Below are positions 27,185 to 34,516 of a DNA stretch of 64,000 bases, one piece after another. Position 1 is the stretch's first letter, and each line of letters starts with the position of its first letter. The DNA lies in the NCBI GenBank assembly GCA_019637435.1, contig JAHBVO010000003.1:930001-994000 (forward strand). The letters are read 5' to 3'. The translations under genes were made by a program, and so were the position numbers. This stretch comes from Candidatus Obscuribacterales bacterium (GTDB lineage Bacteria > Cyanobacteriota > Vampirovibrionia > Obscuribacterales > Obscuribacteraceae). The notes under the pieces are model-generated. The model had not been told where the DNA came from. It searched no databases and saw nothing but the letters and a program-made list of their open reading frames with translations.

Positions 27185-28537
27185 TCAAACCTGGCGCGAA
27201 TTCGGGACTTCGGCGCTGTATTCCGGTCTCTGGGGGAACTGAGCGCAATTTCCGAGAACAAGCAGTTCGCGTTTATCATTATAGTATTCAACGGTGTCCT
27301 GAATTATCCGTAAAATTTCCGGATCGGATTCGAGGTTCCATGCTCGCTCCAGAATTTCTGGAATTGCCTCTTCCGGTTGAACATCAGGTGGCAGTCCGTT
27401 GCGTTCCGTCCAGGGAAGATTGAGTTCGTTAGTGAAGCGAGCCACTATATCCGGTACTACCGGCAGCGCTTCTTGTTTAGTCAAGCCGAAGGCGAACATG
27501 CTTCGATTCGTCATGTTGCCGACGAAAGCCTCATGGGGACCGATTATGTCCGTCGCCCATTCCATGACGAGCAGCGCGTGGTCCGGCCGGTCCGGTCCCT
27601 TGTAACTGTCGAGTTGCACGTCGAAGAGTCGCGCCATAACGGCAGCCAGTGGCCTCGAGTTTGGATTATAAAATTCCACGGCTTCCGGCACCAGCTGTAA
27701 GCCATCGAGAACGCCCTTTAAAATGACGAGAGTCGCAGCGATTGATTTGTAGCTCTCTTTAGACTGTTGATTAGCAGAGCTTCCACCGACATCAGAAGGT
27801 TGCAGCTCAACAGTTCCATATAGCGCGTAGAGCCAGTCGCGCTCAGTCAACTGTTTTTTCCTTGCCATTCGCTCCAGCCGTTTAATTACAACTTCACGAT
27901 GAAGGAGCTCATATTTCTCTTCTTCGTTTTGAGCCTGTTTGCGCAGAATGGCAACTGTTTCCTTCGCCTCTTTTAATCGTCTGGAGAGCGTGTAACAAAC
28001 CGACAGATTTAGCGTCGTGTCAAAATCGTTTTGACCTTTGCGAGCAATTTCAAAGTGCTGAATTGCATCTTCGTATTTACTGATCGCCATGTAAGCAAAA
28101 CCGATTTCGTAGTTGAGAGTCGAATCGAGCGGCTCTTTAGCGAGGCAAGCAGAAAGCAACATGATGGCGAGTTCGTATTCTCGACCATCGATCATGTGGT
28201 ATCCCGCTTCAAAAGCTGCAGTCGGATGATCGGCAAGTTCTCGCTCATCATCGCTTTTGCCGTTAGCAAGCGCTTCTTTCAGGCGCGTCATCGCTAGAGC
28301 TGCTTCCGCGCGGTTTGCCTGGTCGAGAATGTCGGCACATAACTGGACAGCTTCGGCGCTGTTTGGATTGTTGAGCCAGAATCGTTTTAACTCCAGCATG
28401 GACGGCTCCAATTTGCCATCTTGCAAGAGAGTCCGTGCTCTTGAAATCGCTTCTTCTTGTTCTTGAGATGCGCCAGTCAATTTTAGGGTCGCCTCTGATA
28501 ATTTAACTGTTGAAAACGCACATTCTAGGACATCCAC
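27185..28537 (-). CDS. Cytoplasmic TPR-repeat protein with an uncharacterised C-terminal domain
   Basis: The 450-residue product has no signal peptide. Residues about 20-215 are TPR-like (DGKLEPSMLELKRFWLNNPN; TLNYEIGFAYMAISKYEDAI; LNLSVCYTLSRRLKEAKETV). The C-terminal half is a separate, mainly helical domain I do not recognise (YKGPDRPDHALLVMEWATDI, then NLPWTERNGLPPDVQPEEAI). It appears to start with GTG. It heads a compact minus-strand cluster with cobS, the OLD-type nuclease and lnt. Whether it is functionally linked to any of them is unknown. Confidence 0.75.
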   Translation of the reverse strand: MDVLECAFSTVKLSEATLKLTGASQEQEEAISRARTLLQDGKLEPSMLELKRFWLNNPNSAEAVQLCADILDQANRAEAALAMTRLKEALANGKSDDERELADHPTAAFEAGYHMIDGREYELAIMLLSACLAKEPLDSTLNYEIGFAYMAISKYEDAIQHFEIARKGQNDFDTTLNLSVCYTLSRRLKEAKETVAILRKQAQNEEEKYELLHREVVIKRLERMARKKQLTERDWLYALYGTVELQPSDVGGSSANQQSKESYKSIAATLVILKGVLDGLQLVPEAVEFYNPNSRPLAAVMARLFDVQLDSYKGPDRPDHALLVMEWATDIIGPHEAFVGNMTNRSMFAFGLTKQEALPVVPDIVARFTNELNLPWTERNGLPPDVQPEEAIPEILERAWNLESDPEILRIIQDTVEYYNDKRELLVLGNCAQFPQRPEYSAEVPNSRQV

Positions 28538-28704
28538 CGCAGTGGTTCAAATCCGCGAAACTCCGCGCTTCCGTTTCTACTCCAATCTTGCGCCTTGTAA
28601 CATGGGCGCTAGTTTTTCAGGCGTGACGGTCTCGATTCAGGTAAGATCGGCGAGTCGAATTTCGGGCAGCATTGGCGCCCGTCTTGTTCTCAGGGGGTAA
28701 TCGC

Positions 28705-29520
28705 GTGAGCACACAGCGCAAAACCATCATCGCCGGCAACTGGAAGATGAATAAGACCATGGGTGAAGGCAAGGATTTGGTATCGGCTATCGCGGCTGCA
28801 ACCAAAGGCAAAGCCGATCTTCCCGAAGTCGTAGTCTGCCCGCCATTCACCTTGATTCACGAAGTCGCTGAAGCGGCCAAAGGAAGCGCAGTCAAGGTCG
28901 GCGCTCAAAATATGGATTATCGCGATGAAGGCGCATACACAGGCGAAATTTCGCCAGTCATGCTCACCAAGCTTGGCGTCACTCACGTCATCATCGGGCA
29001 TTCGGAGCGCCGCCAGTTCTTCGGTGAAACGAACGGAACGGTCAACCTCCGGCTCAAAGCGGCTCTCAAGCACAACCTCGTCCCGATCGTCTGTGTCGGT
29101 GAGACTCTTGACGAGCGCGAGGAAGGACTCACGGATGCCGTCATCAGAAGACAAACAGCTGCGTCTCTTGCCGATATCGACGAGACCGACCTCGAGACAA
29201 TAGTCTACGCCTACGAGCCGGTGTGGGCGATCGGAACAGGCAAGACATGCGAGGCTGCTGAAGCAGATCGCGTGTGCGCCCTGATCCGCGCGACCGTCAA
29301 CGAGTTCTACAGCAAAGGCGAAGGACCGAAATCAAGTGCTGCCGATCAAATTCCGGTTCTGTACGGCGGTAGTGTTAAACCGTCCAACATTGCCGAACAG
29401 CTTGCTCTTCCGAACATCGACGGCTCGCTCGTCGGCGGTGCCAGTTTGACAGCTCCGGATTTCGTTGCGCTAATTGAAGCAGGCAGCAAGCGCGTCAAAC
29501 TGACGCCCTCTGGCGCCTAG
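28705..29520 (+). CDS. tpiA: Triosephosphate isomerase
   Basis: TpiA interconverts dihydroxyacetone phosphate and glyceraldehyde 3-phosphate. The frame opens at a TTG at 28672, but an AGGGGGT ribosome-binding site just before the GTG at 28705 and the conserved N-terminus (RKTIIAGNWKMN) fix the start, giving 271 residues. Active-site elements are complete: Lys in NWKMN, IGHSERR with the electrophilic His, YEPVWAIGTGK with the catalytic Glu, and the phosphate-binding LYGGSVKPSN and GSLVGGASL. It is slightly longer than the usual 250 residues, owing to a short insertion (SKGEGPKSSAADQ) before strand 7. Confidence 0.97.
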   Translation: MSTQRKTIIAGNWKMNKTMGEGKDLVSAIAAATKGKADLPEVVVCPPFTLIHEVAEAAKGSAVKVGAQNMDYRDEGAYTGEISPVMLTKLGVTHVIIGHSERRQFFGETNGTVNLRLKAALKHNLVPIVCVGETLDEREEGLTDAVIRRQTAASLADIDETDLETIVYAYEPVWAIGTGKTCEAAEADRVCALIRATVNEFYSKGEGPKSSAADQIPVLYGGSVKPSNIAEQLALPNIDGSLVGGASLTAPDFVALIEAGSKRVKLTPSGA

Positions 29521-29606
29521 AGACTTCCGCTACGCAAAATGAGCCTTTACTTACCTGTAAGCAGATCGCTCGATTCGTTTATAATGCGTAGCTGACCACT
29601 GAACAT

Positions 29607-29691
29607 GGAGAGGTGTCAGAGTGGTCTATCGTGCAGTCCTGGAAAGACTGTCTGCTGAAAGGCAGCGAGGGTTCGAATCCCTCCCTCTCCG
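29607..29691 (+). tRNA. tRNA-Ser (anticodon GGA)
   Basis: An 85-nt cloverleaf. The acceptor stem GGAGAGG pairs with CCTCTCC, followed by discriminator G; CCA is not encoded. The anticodon arm AGTC-CTGGAAA-GACT gives anticodon GGA (serine UCC/UCU). The T arm GAGGG-TTCGAAT-CCCTC is perfect. The long variable arm is typical of a class II tRNA and supports serine identity. Confidence 0.96.
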
Positions 29692-29868
29692 GTTATTCCC
29701 AGGCGGCTCGAAGGGTTTCCTTCCAGCAGTCTAATAAAAGTGGTGCGAACCAGCCAAAGCAGCAAGTCTATGCCCGGCGGGCTTTTGTAGGCTAGCGTTT
29801 GGGAGCAGAGGAGGCGCAGCCTGCGAAGCTAAAGAAGAGCGTAGGAGGCCCAGCCGGCGGAGACTGTT

Positions 29869-30957
29869 ATGGACCAGTTCACTGACAAACTCGATGAAAT
29901 TGAGCAGACGTTCCTCCAGCTGGAGGCACAGATGGCTGATCCTGCGGTCATGGCCGACCAGGCTAAACTGACTTCGCTGGCGCGCACGCGCAGCGGTATG
30001 CTTCCGACAATCGAGGCGTATCGTGAATTCCGCGAAACCAACGAACAGATAGCTGAAGCTCAAGAGTTGCTCAAAGGCAAGATCTCGGACGACGAGCGTG
30101 CTTATTATCAATCGGAGTTGGAAACGGGTCGTGCTCGCGTAGAAGAGCTGGCTGAGAAGCTGAAGATCTTGCTCTTGCCGCGCGATCCCAACGACGATAA
30201 GGACATCATGGTCGAGGTCCGTGCCGGCGCAGGAGGCGATGAAGCCTCGCTCTTCGCTGGTGATTTGTTCAATATGTACACCCGCTACGCCAACCGCCTC
30301 AAATGGACCTGGGCCGTGGAGAGCAGCCACGAAGGCGAAGTCGGCGGCTTCAAAGAAATTATTTTCAGTATCAAAGCGGACGGCGCATACAGTAAATTCA
30401 AGTTCGAATCCGGTGTCCATCGGGTTCAGCGCGTTCCGGAAACCGAAGCGTCGGGTCGCGTTCACACATCTACCGCCACCGTCGCAGTCATGCCGGAAGC
30501 CGAAGAAGTAGATGTCGAGCTCAATGAGAACGACCTGGATATTTCAACCATGAGATCTGGCGGCGCTGGCGGGCAGAACGTCAACAAGGTTGAAACCGCT
30601 GTGCGTATCGTTCACAAGCCGACGGGCATTCAGGTTGCTTGCTCTGAAGAGCGAAGCCAGTTGCAAAACAAGGAGCGCGCCAAGCAAATCTTGCGCAACA
30701 AGCTCTATAAAATCAAACTGGAAGAACAGCAGAAAGCAATTTACGATCAGCGTAAATCTCAGGTTGGAACCGGCGATCGCTCTGAGAAAATCCGGACGTA
30801 CAACTTCAAGGATAATCGCGTGACGGATCACAGGTTGAATCAGAACTTCTCTCTTATCAAAGTTCTCGAAGGAGATCTGGACGACATGATTCAGGCGAGC
30901 ACCATTGAGGAACAGCAACAGAAGCTGCTCGAAGCAACGGGTTTGGCGTCTAGTTAG
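29869..30957 (+). CDS. prfA: Peptide chain release factor 1
   Basis: RF1 recognises UAA and UAG and triggers peptide release on the ribosome. The 362-residue protein starts at an ATG with GGAG six bases upstream. The codon-recognition element reads RVQRVPETEASGRVHTSTAT (PxT tripeptide, RF1 type rather than SPF of RF2), and the catalytic GGQ sits in SGGAGGQNVNKVETAVR. The length is standard. It is followed 24 bp later by prmC, the methyltransferase that modifies this GGQ glutamine. Confidence 0.97.
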   Translation: MDQFTDKLDEIEQTFLQLEAQMADPAVMADQAKLTSLARTRSGMLPTIEAYREFRETNEQIAEAQELLKGKISDDERAYYQSELETGRARVEELAEKLKILLLPRDPNDDKDIMVEVRAGAGGDEASLFAGDLFNMYTRYANRLKWTWAVESSHEGEVGGFKEIIFSIKADGAYSKFKFESGVHRVQRVPETEASGRVHTSTATVAVMPEAEEVDVELNENDLDISTMRSGGAGGQNVNKVETAVRIVHKPTGIQVACSEERSQLQNKERAKQILRNKLYKIKLEEQQKAIYDQRKSQVGTGDRSEKIRTYNFKDNRVTDHRLNQNFSLIKVLEGDLDDMIQASTIEEQQQKLLEATGLASS

Positions 30958-30981
30958 CTGACCAACGATTTGTCGAAGTCC

Positions 30982-31878
30982 ATGAAGAAGGTTCGATTTA
31001 ATCGCGAACAATCATTTGAAACAGTGAAGAAACTGGTCTGTGAAAACCTGGTTTCCTTCGGCATCGAAGCGGAGGAGGCTGCCGCGGAATTCGATATCAT
31101 GATCGAGTTTCTCACAGGCTTGCGCCGATCGCAGATCATGCTCGGCGCCAATGTTGAACTGAGCGAAGAACAGCTTGTTCAGCTGGATTCGTTTGTTGAT
31201 AAACGTGAGCAGCGCATCCCGATTCAATACATTCTGGAAGAAACTTACTTCATGGGTCAGCGGCTTAAGGTCAGGCAGGGTGTGTTTATTCCCAGACCGG
31301 ATACCGAGACGCTTGTAGAGGTATCACTCGCCAAGCTCAAACAATTGTATGGGCACGAAAAGATATGGATGCTTGAAATAGGCTCTGGAAGCGGCGCTAT
31401 ACCAGTTTCACTCCTGAAGAATCTGCCGAACCTTCGAGCTGTTTCACTTGATGTGAATAAACTGGCTCTAGCTTTATCGCGTGAGAATGCGGTTCTTCAT
31501 GAGGTCGACTGGCGGTTGGAGTTGGTTCATGAGTCTGAATGGTGGAAAATCGGCAGGAAGTTCCAAGCCCTGATTACAAACCCACCCTACATTCCCAGGC
31601 ATCAGCAAGCGACGTTGCAGCCAGAGGTTGGATTGCACGAACCTGAATTGGCGTTGTTCGGAACCGACGATGATGGGCTCGGGTTCTACCGTCAGATCTG
31701 TACGCATGCAGAAGATGTGGTGATGGCCGGTGGTTTGATAGCCGTCGAAGTCGGTGATGACCAGGGTGAACCAGTGCGAGAATTGTTCTGCAACGCGGGC
31801 TTTGCGGCAGTGCAAACTCATAAGGATTTGAATGGAATAGTTAGGGTGGTTTCCGCCCTGATTGCCACACGAGAATAA
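30982..31878 (+). CDS. prmC: Release factor glutamine methyltransferase
   Basis: PrmC N5-methylates the Gln of the release-factor GGQ motif using S-adenosylmethionine. I favour the ATG at 30982 (298 residues) over the TTG at 30970. Features are the N-terminal helical domain (LTGLRRSQIMLG), PIQYILEETYFMGQRLKV, FIPRPDTETLVE, the SAM-binding LEIGSGSGAIPVSL, and the catalytic NPPYIP. The insert between the domains is normal. The order prfA-prmC is the classical one, and 24 bp of separation suggests co-transcription. Confidence 0.95.
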   Translation: MKKVRFNREQSFETVKKLVCENLVSFGIEAEEAAAEFDIMIEFLTGLRRSQIMLGANVELSEEQLVQLDSFVDKREQRIPIQYILEETYFMGQRLKVRQGVFIPRPDTETLVEVSLAKLKQLYGHEKIWMLEIGSGSGAIPVSLLKNLPNLRAVSLDVNKLALALSRENAVLHEVDWRLELVHESEWWKIGRKFQALITNPPYIPRHQQATLQPEVGLHEPELALFGTDDDGLGFYRQICTHAEDVVMAGGLIAVEVGDDQGEPVRELFCNAGFAAVQTHKDLNGIVRVVSALIATRE

Positions 31879-32035
31879 GAGCCCGGGCGGCTTCGGTATC
31901 ATCACTTACCAATGTGCCACCATGACACGCTGTGAGAAATATATGTGCAAGCGTGGGCGTCAGGAGTCCTCGTGGTGAGGATTGGCGCTATCGGAATGCG
32001 CTATGGAGTATACAGAAGTGGTGGCATCTTGCACC

Positions 32036-32063
32036 TTGTCAATGCTGAGCTTGCTGTTAGAAT
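32036..32063 (+). promoter_or_regulatory. Candidate sigma-70-type promoter for hslO
   Basis: TTGTCA (32036-32041), 16 bp, then TAGAAT (32058-32063). Each hexamer has one mismatch to consensus, and the predicted start is about 25 bp before the hslO ATG, which has GAGGA close upstream. Confidence 0.5.
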
Positions 32064-32094
32064 GGGATAATGAGCCTGTTTTTGAGGACCCTCA

Positions 32095-32970
32095 ATGAAG
32101 GATGGAATTTTAAAGGCAATATCCACAGATGGTAGGGTCCGAGCGGTCATCGCCAGCACGACCCAGACGGTGGAGACTGCACGACAGAAGCACGGTCTAT
32201 CTTATACGGCAACAGCCGCGCTTGGCAGAGCAATGACCGCCGGCATTCTGCTCGCTCGCATCGTATTGCGAGAGGGGCAGGTCACCATGAAGTTTCACGG
32301 CAACGGCCCGCTCGGAAGAGTATTCGTTGACGCTTCGCCGAAAGGCACAGTAAGAGGTTTTGTCGATAATCCCCAGGTCGAGTTGCCGTTAAACTCCCTG
32401 GGGAATTTTGATGTTGGGGGTGCAATCGGCACCAACGGTTACTTGCACGTCAACGTCGATCATGGTTTCGGCCTCCCATACAGTTCCACGGTAGAGCTAG
32501 CCAGTGGAGAAGTCGGCGAGGACGTCAATCGCTATCTGGTCAATTCCGATCAGGCGGGGTCGATCGTCGTAGTCGGCACTCATCTTTCCAAGAATGGCGT
32601 CGAGGCTTCAGGCGGTTTAATCGTGCAACTATTGCCCGACCACACTGAGGAAACAATCTGTCAGATTGAAAATAACATCACGACCTTTGGAACTTTTACT
32701 TTTCTCATGCGGCGCGGGATGAGTTTGGAAAATATTCTCAAGCGGATTCTGAGCGGCTTTGAAATTACGACTTTGACCGAAGAGGAACCGGTCTCATTTT
32801 ATTGCCAATGCAACAAAGAGCGCTTCGTGGAAGCGCTCAAACTCTTCTCGAAAACCGACCTGATATCGATGGCGGAAGAGGATGGCCAGGCTGAGGGCCG
32901 ATGCCATTTTTGCAATGAATACTATTACGTCAGCAAGGACAGGTTGCTGGACCTGGCCAAGAGTAGGTAG
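32095..32970 (+). CDS. hslO: Redox-regulated chaperone Hsp33
   Basis: Hsp33 is a cytoplasmic holdase activated when oxidation releases zinc from its C-terminal cysteines. The 291-residue product has the N-terminal fold (GRVRAVIASTTQTVETAR; GLSYTATAALGRAMTAGILL; KFHGNGPLG) and the zinc site YCQC (Cys237, Cys239) and CHFC (Cys270, Cys273), with the CxC...CxxC spacing expected. All four cysteines are present, so redox control should be intact. It converges with rpmB. Confidence 0.95.
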   Translation: MKDGILKAISTDGRVRAVIASTTQTVETARQKHGLSYTATAALGRAMTAGILLARIVLREGQVTMKFHGNGPLGRVFVDASPKGTVRGFVDNPQVELPLNSLGNFDVGGAIGTNGYLHVNVDHGFGLPYSSTVELASGEVGEDVNRYLVNSDQAGSIVVVGTHLSKNGVEASGGLIVQLLPDHTEETICQIENNITTFGTFTFLMRRGMSLENILKRILSGFEITTLTEEEPVSFYCQCNKERFVEALKLFSKTDLISMAEEDGQAEGRCHFCNEYYYVSKDRLLDLAKSR

Positions 32971-32976
32971 GTTGAA

Positions 32977-32992
32977 ACGGCTGAGTAGCCGT
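32977..32992. terminator. Short hairpin between convergent hslO and rpmB
   Basis: ACGGCT-GAGT-AGCCGT is a perfect 6-bp stem with a 4-base loop, six bases after the hslO stop and 18 bases after the rpmB stop on the other strand. No T-tract follows on either side, so intrinsic termination would be weak. Confidence 0.35.
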
Positions 32993-33010
32993 GGTGATGG
33001 CTGTCACTGA

Positions 33011-33214
33011 TTAAAGAGCGCGGGCGATTTTGCCGGCCTTCAAGCAGGAGGTGCAAACTTTCATGCGCTTAACCGTGTTGTTGATTCGAGCGCGAACGTT
33101 TTGCAGGTTGGGCAGCCAACGACGCTTGGTGTGCGGGTTCCAGTGCGAACGCAAGAAGGTATAGTTCATACCGACTTGAGGTCCTTTTCCGCATACATCA
33201 CAACGCTTTGCCAT
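33011..33214 (-). CDS. rpmB: Ribosomal protein bL28
   Basis: bL28 is a large-subunit protein. The ATG at 33214 (67 residues) has GGAAGG six bases upstream; a longer in-frame extension to 33286 does not resemble L28. The sequence begins AKRCDVCGKGPQVGMN, continues TKRRWLPNLQNVRARI, and ends KVCTSCLKAGKIARAL. The pairs CDVC and CTSC mark the zinc-binding (C+) form. It is a single gene with its own upstream region of about 160 bp. Confidence 0.95.
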   Translation of the reverse strand: MAKRCDVCGKGPQVGMNYTFLRSHWNPHTKRRWLPNLQNVRARINNTVKRMKVCTSCLKAGKIARAL

Positions 33215-33454
33215 AAGAAGCCTTCCACTTTCGATAACGTTATTACCTGCTCCCGCGGATGCGCGATGCGCTTTTGCGGGGCTCAACAGCCTCCGTCCGA
33301 TAACGCTTGACGGGACTATTGATTTAGCCGGTCCCCACCAGGCAGGAAAGCCCGTGAAAATCCGACAAAGGTGGCATTGTAGCAGTTTCCCGGATGTGCA
33401 CTACACAATTATTGTCAAATGTAATGCATATACAGAACAATTAGACACAATAAT
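33215..33454 (-). promoter_or_regulatory. rpmB upstream region with extended -10
   Basis: On the minus strand TGCTACAAT (TACAAT complementary to 33376-33381) forms an extended -10 element, giving an rpmB leader of about 155 nt. The leader contains ACGGG/CCCGT complementary segments enclosing about 35 nt, and a small ATAACGTTAT palindrome near the ribosome-binding site. It could fold and act in autoregulation, but I match it to no known r-protein leader. Confidence 0.35.
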
Positions 33455-33496
33455 CCCCCAATAAGTTAGCCAACGTGGTAGTCTAATTTTTGGGGG
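33455..33496. repeat. Long imperfect inverted repeat in the rpmB / GTPase divergent spacer
   Basis: CCCCCAA (33455-33461) pairs with TTGGGGG (33490-33496), and inner segments TTAG/CTAA and CCA/TGG continue the stem around an ACG loop. It lies between two divergent genes, so it is not a terminator for either. It may be an operator, part of the GTPase leader, or a remnant of a small mobile element. Confidence 0.4.
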
Positions 33497-33728
33497 AAAC
33501 ACGATGGTTGGCGTTGTCAGGCAATCGACTTGAGTTGTTATCAAGAAGATCTGGCGCTAAAAACCCACCGGCGTGGCTGATTAGTAATAGTTTGAAATTG
33601 ATGATAAAACATCACTACTAAAGGCCTCGAAATCGTGGTATCAATTCAGTGGGTGCAGCACTGCCGCTTGATTTCTCTTCGGTAGGAAAGCAAGACGATA
33701 GTGACAAACTTAGGGATCTGTTGAATAA

Positions 33729-34307
33729 ATGGCACTCGTAAATTACGCGGCGCGAGAGATCAACTGCAAAATCGTCTACTATGGCACCGGCCTTGGTGGC
33801 AAAACTACGAATTTGAAATATATTCACAGCCAGTTGGCACCAACAACTCGCGGTGAACTTATCAGTTTGGCAACTGAAACTGAAAGAACACTTTTCTTCG
33901 ACTTCTTACCACTCGATCTCGGCAGCGTTCAAGGATTCAAGACCAGATTCTCCCTGTACACGGTTCCCGGTCAGGTTGAATATAACGCCAGCCGTAAGCT
34001 GATTCTGAACGGTGTGGACGGCATCATCTTCGTTGCCGACTCCGACGTAATGCGTAGCAAGGACAACGTTGATTCGCTCCAGAACATGATTGAAAACCTT
34101 GCCGAGTATAGTTTGACCCTGGACAACATTCCGTGGGTTCTACAGTACAACAAGCGCGATTTGGCGAACGCTATGCCGATCGAGCGTATGGAGCGCGAGC
34201 TCAACCAGCGCCAGGTTCCGAGTTTCGAAGCGGTTGCTTCCGAAGGTCTCGGCGTTTTCGCTACGTTGAAAGCAATTTCGAAGTTGATTCTCAACAGACT
34301 CCAGTAG
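33729..34307 (+). CDS. MglA-type small Ras-like GTPase
   Basis: MglA GTPases control cell polarity and motility machinery in several bacteria. The 192-residue protein has the P-loop GTGLGGKTT (19-27), the MglA-type switch region with TVPGQVEYNASR, and NKRDL (Asn141) for guanine recognition. Length and motifs match the single-domain MglA family. The usual partner MglB (Roadblock domain, the GTPase-activating protein) is not adjacent; the neighbours are rpmB and a Ser/Thr kinase converging from the right. The role may therefore differ from gliding. Confidence 0.9.
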   Translation: MALVNYAAREINCKIVYYGTGLGGKTTNLKYIHSQLAPTTRGELISLATETERTLFFDFLPLDLGSVQGFKTRFSLYTVPGQVEYNASRKLILNGVDGIIFVADSDVMRSKDNVDSLQNMIENLAEYSLTLDNIPWVLQYNKRDLANAMPIERMERELNQRQVPSFEAVASEGLGVFATLKAISKLILNRLQ

Positions 34308-34400
34308 TTCACGTTTTTATTTCGAAAAAAGCAATCTGCGCTGAAAGTTTTTCAAGCGCAAAGTCGGTTTGGCGCGAGTGTATTTCGTGTCGAGAGCGGA

Positions 34401-34507
34401 TCGTTCGTTTTACCCGATTGTTCGTTCGTTCGTTCGTTCGTTCCAATCGTTCGTCCGTTCCGATCGTCCGTCCGTTCCGATCGTCCGTTCCCTCTGATCG
34501 TTCGTTC
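34401..34507. repeat. CGTT-type simple repeat tract
   Basis: About 107 bp of degenerate tetranucleotide repeat, reading CGTT, CGTC and CGAT units (an exact run of six TTCG-type units near 34430-34442), fills the space between the GTPase stop and the kinase stop on the opposite strand. It carries no stable coding signal. Confidence 0.85.
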
Positions 34508-34516
34508 ACCTCGAGT

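Noticed and set aside
29613..29795. 60-residue frame over the tRNA
   Set aside because: It runs through the tRNA-Ser gene and its flank; no ribosome-binding site or protein-like pattern.
33300..33370. Small SRP-type RNA in the rpmB upstream region
   Set aside because: A CCAGGCAGGAAAGCCC stretch looked suggestive, but the conserved SRP RNA core (GGTCC...GGAAGGAAGCAGCC type) is absent.
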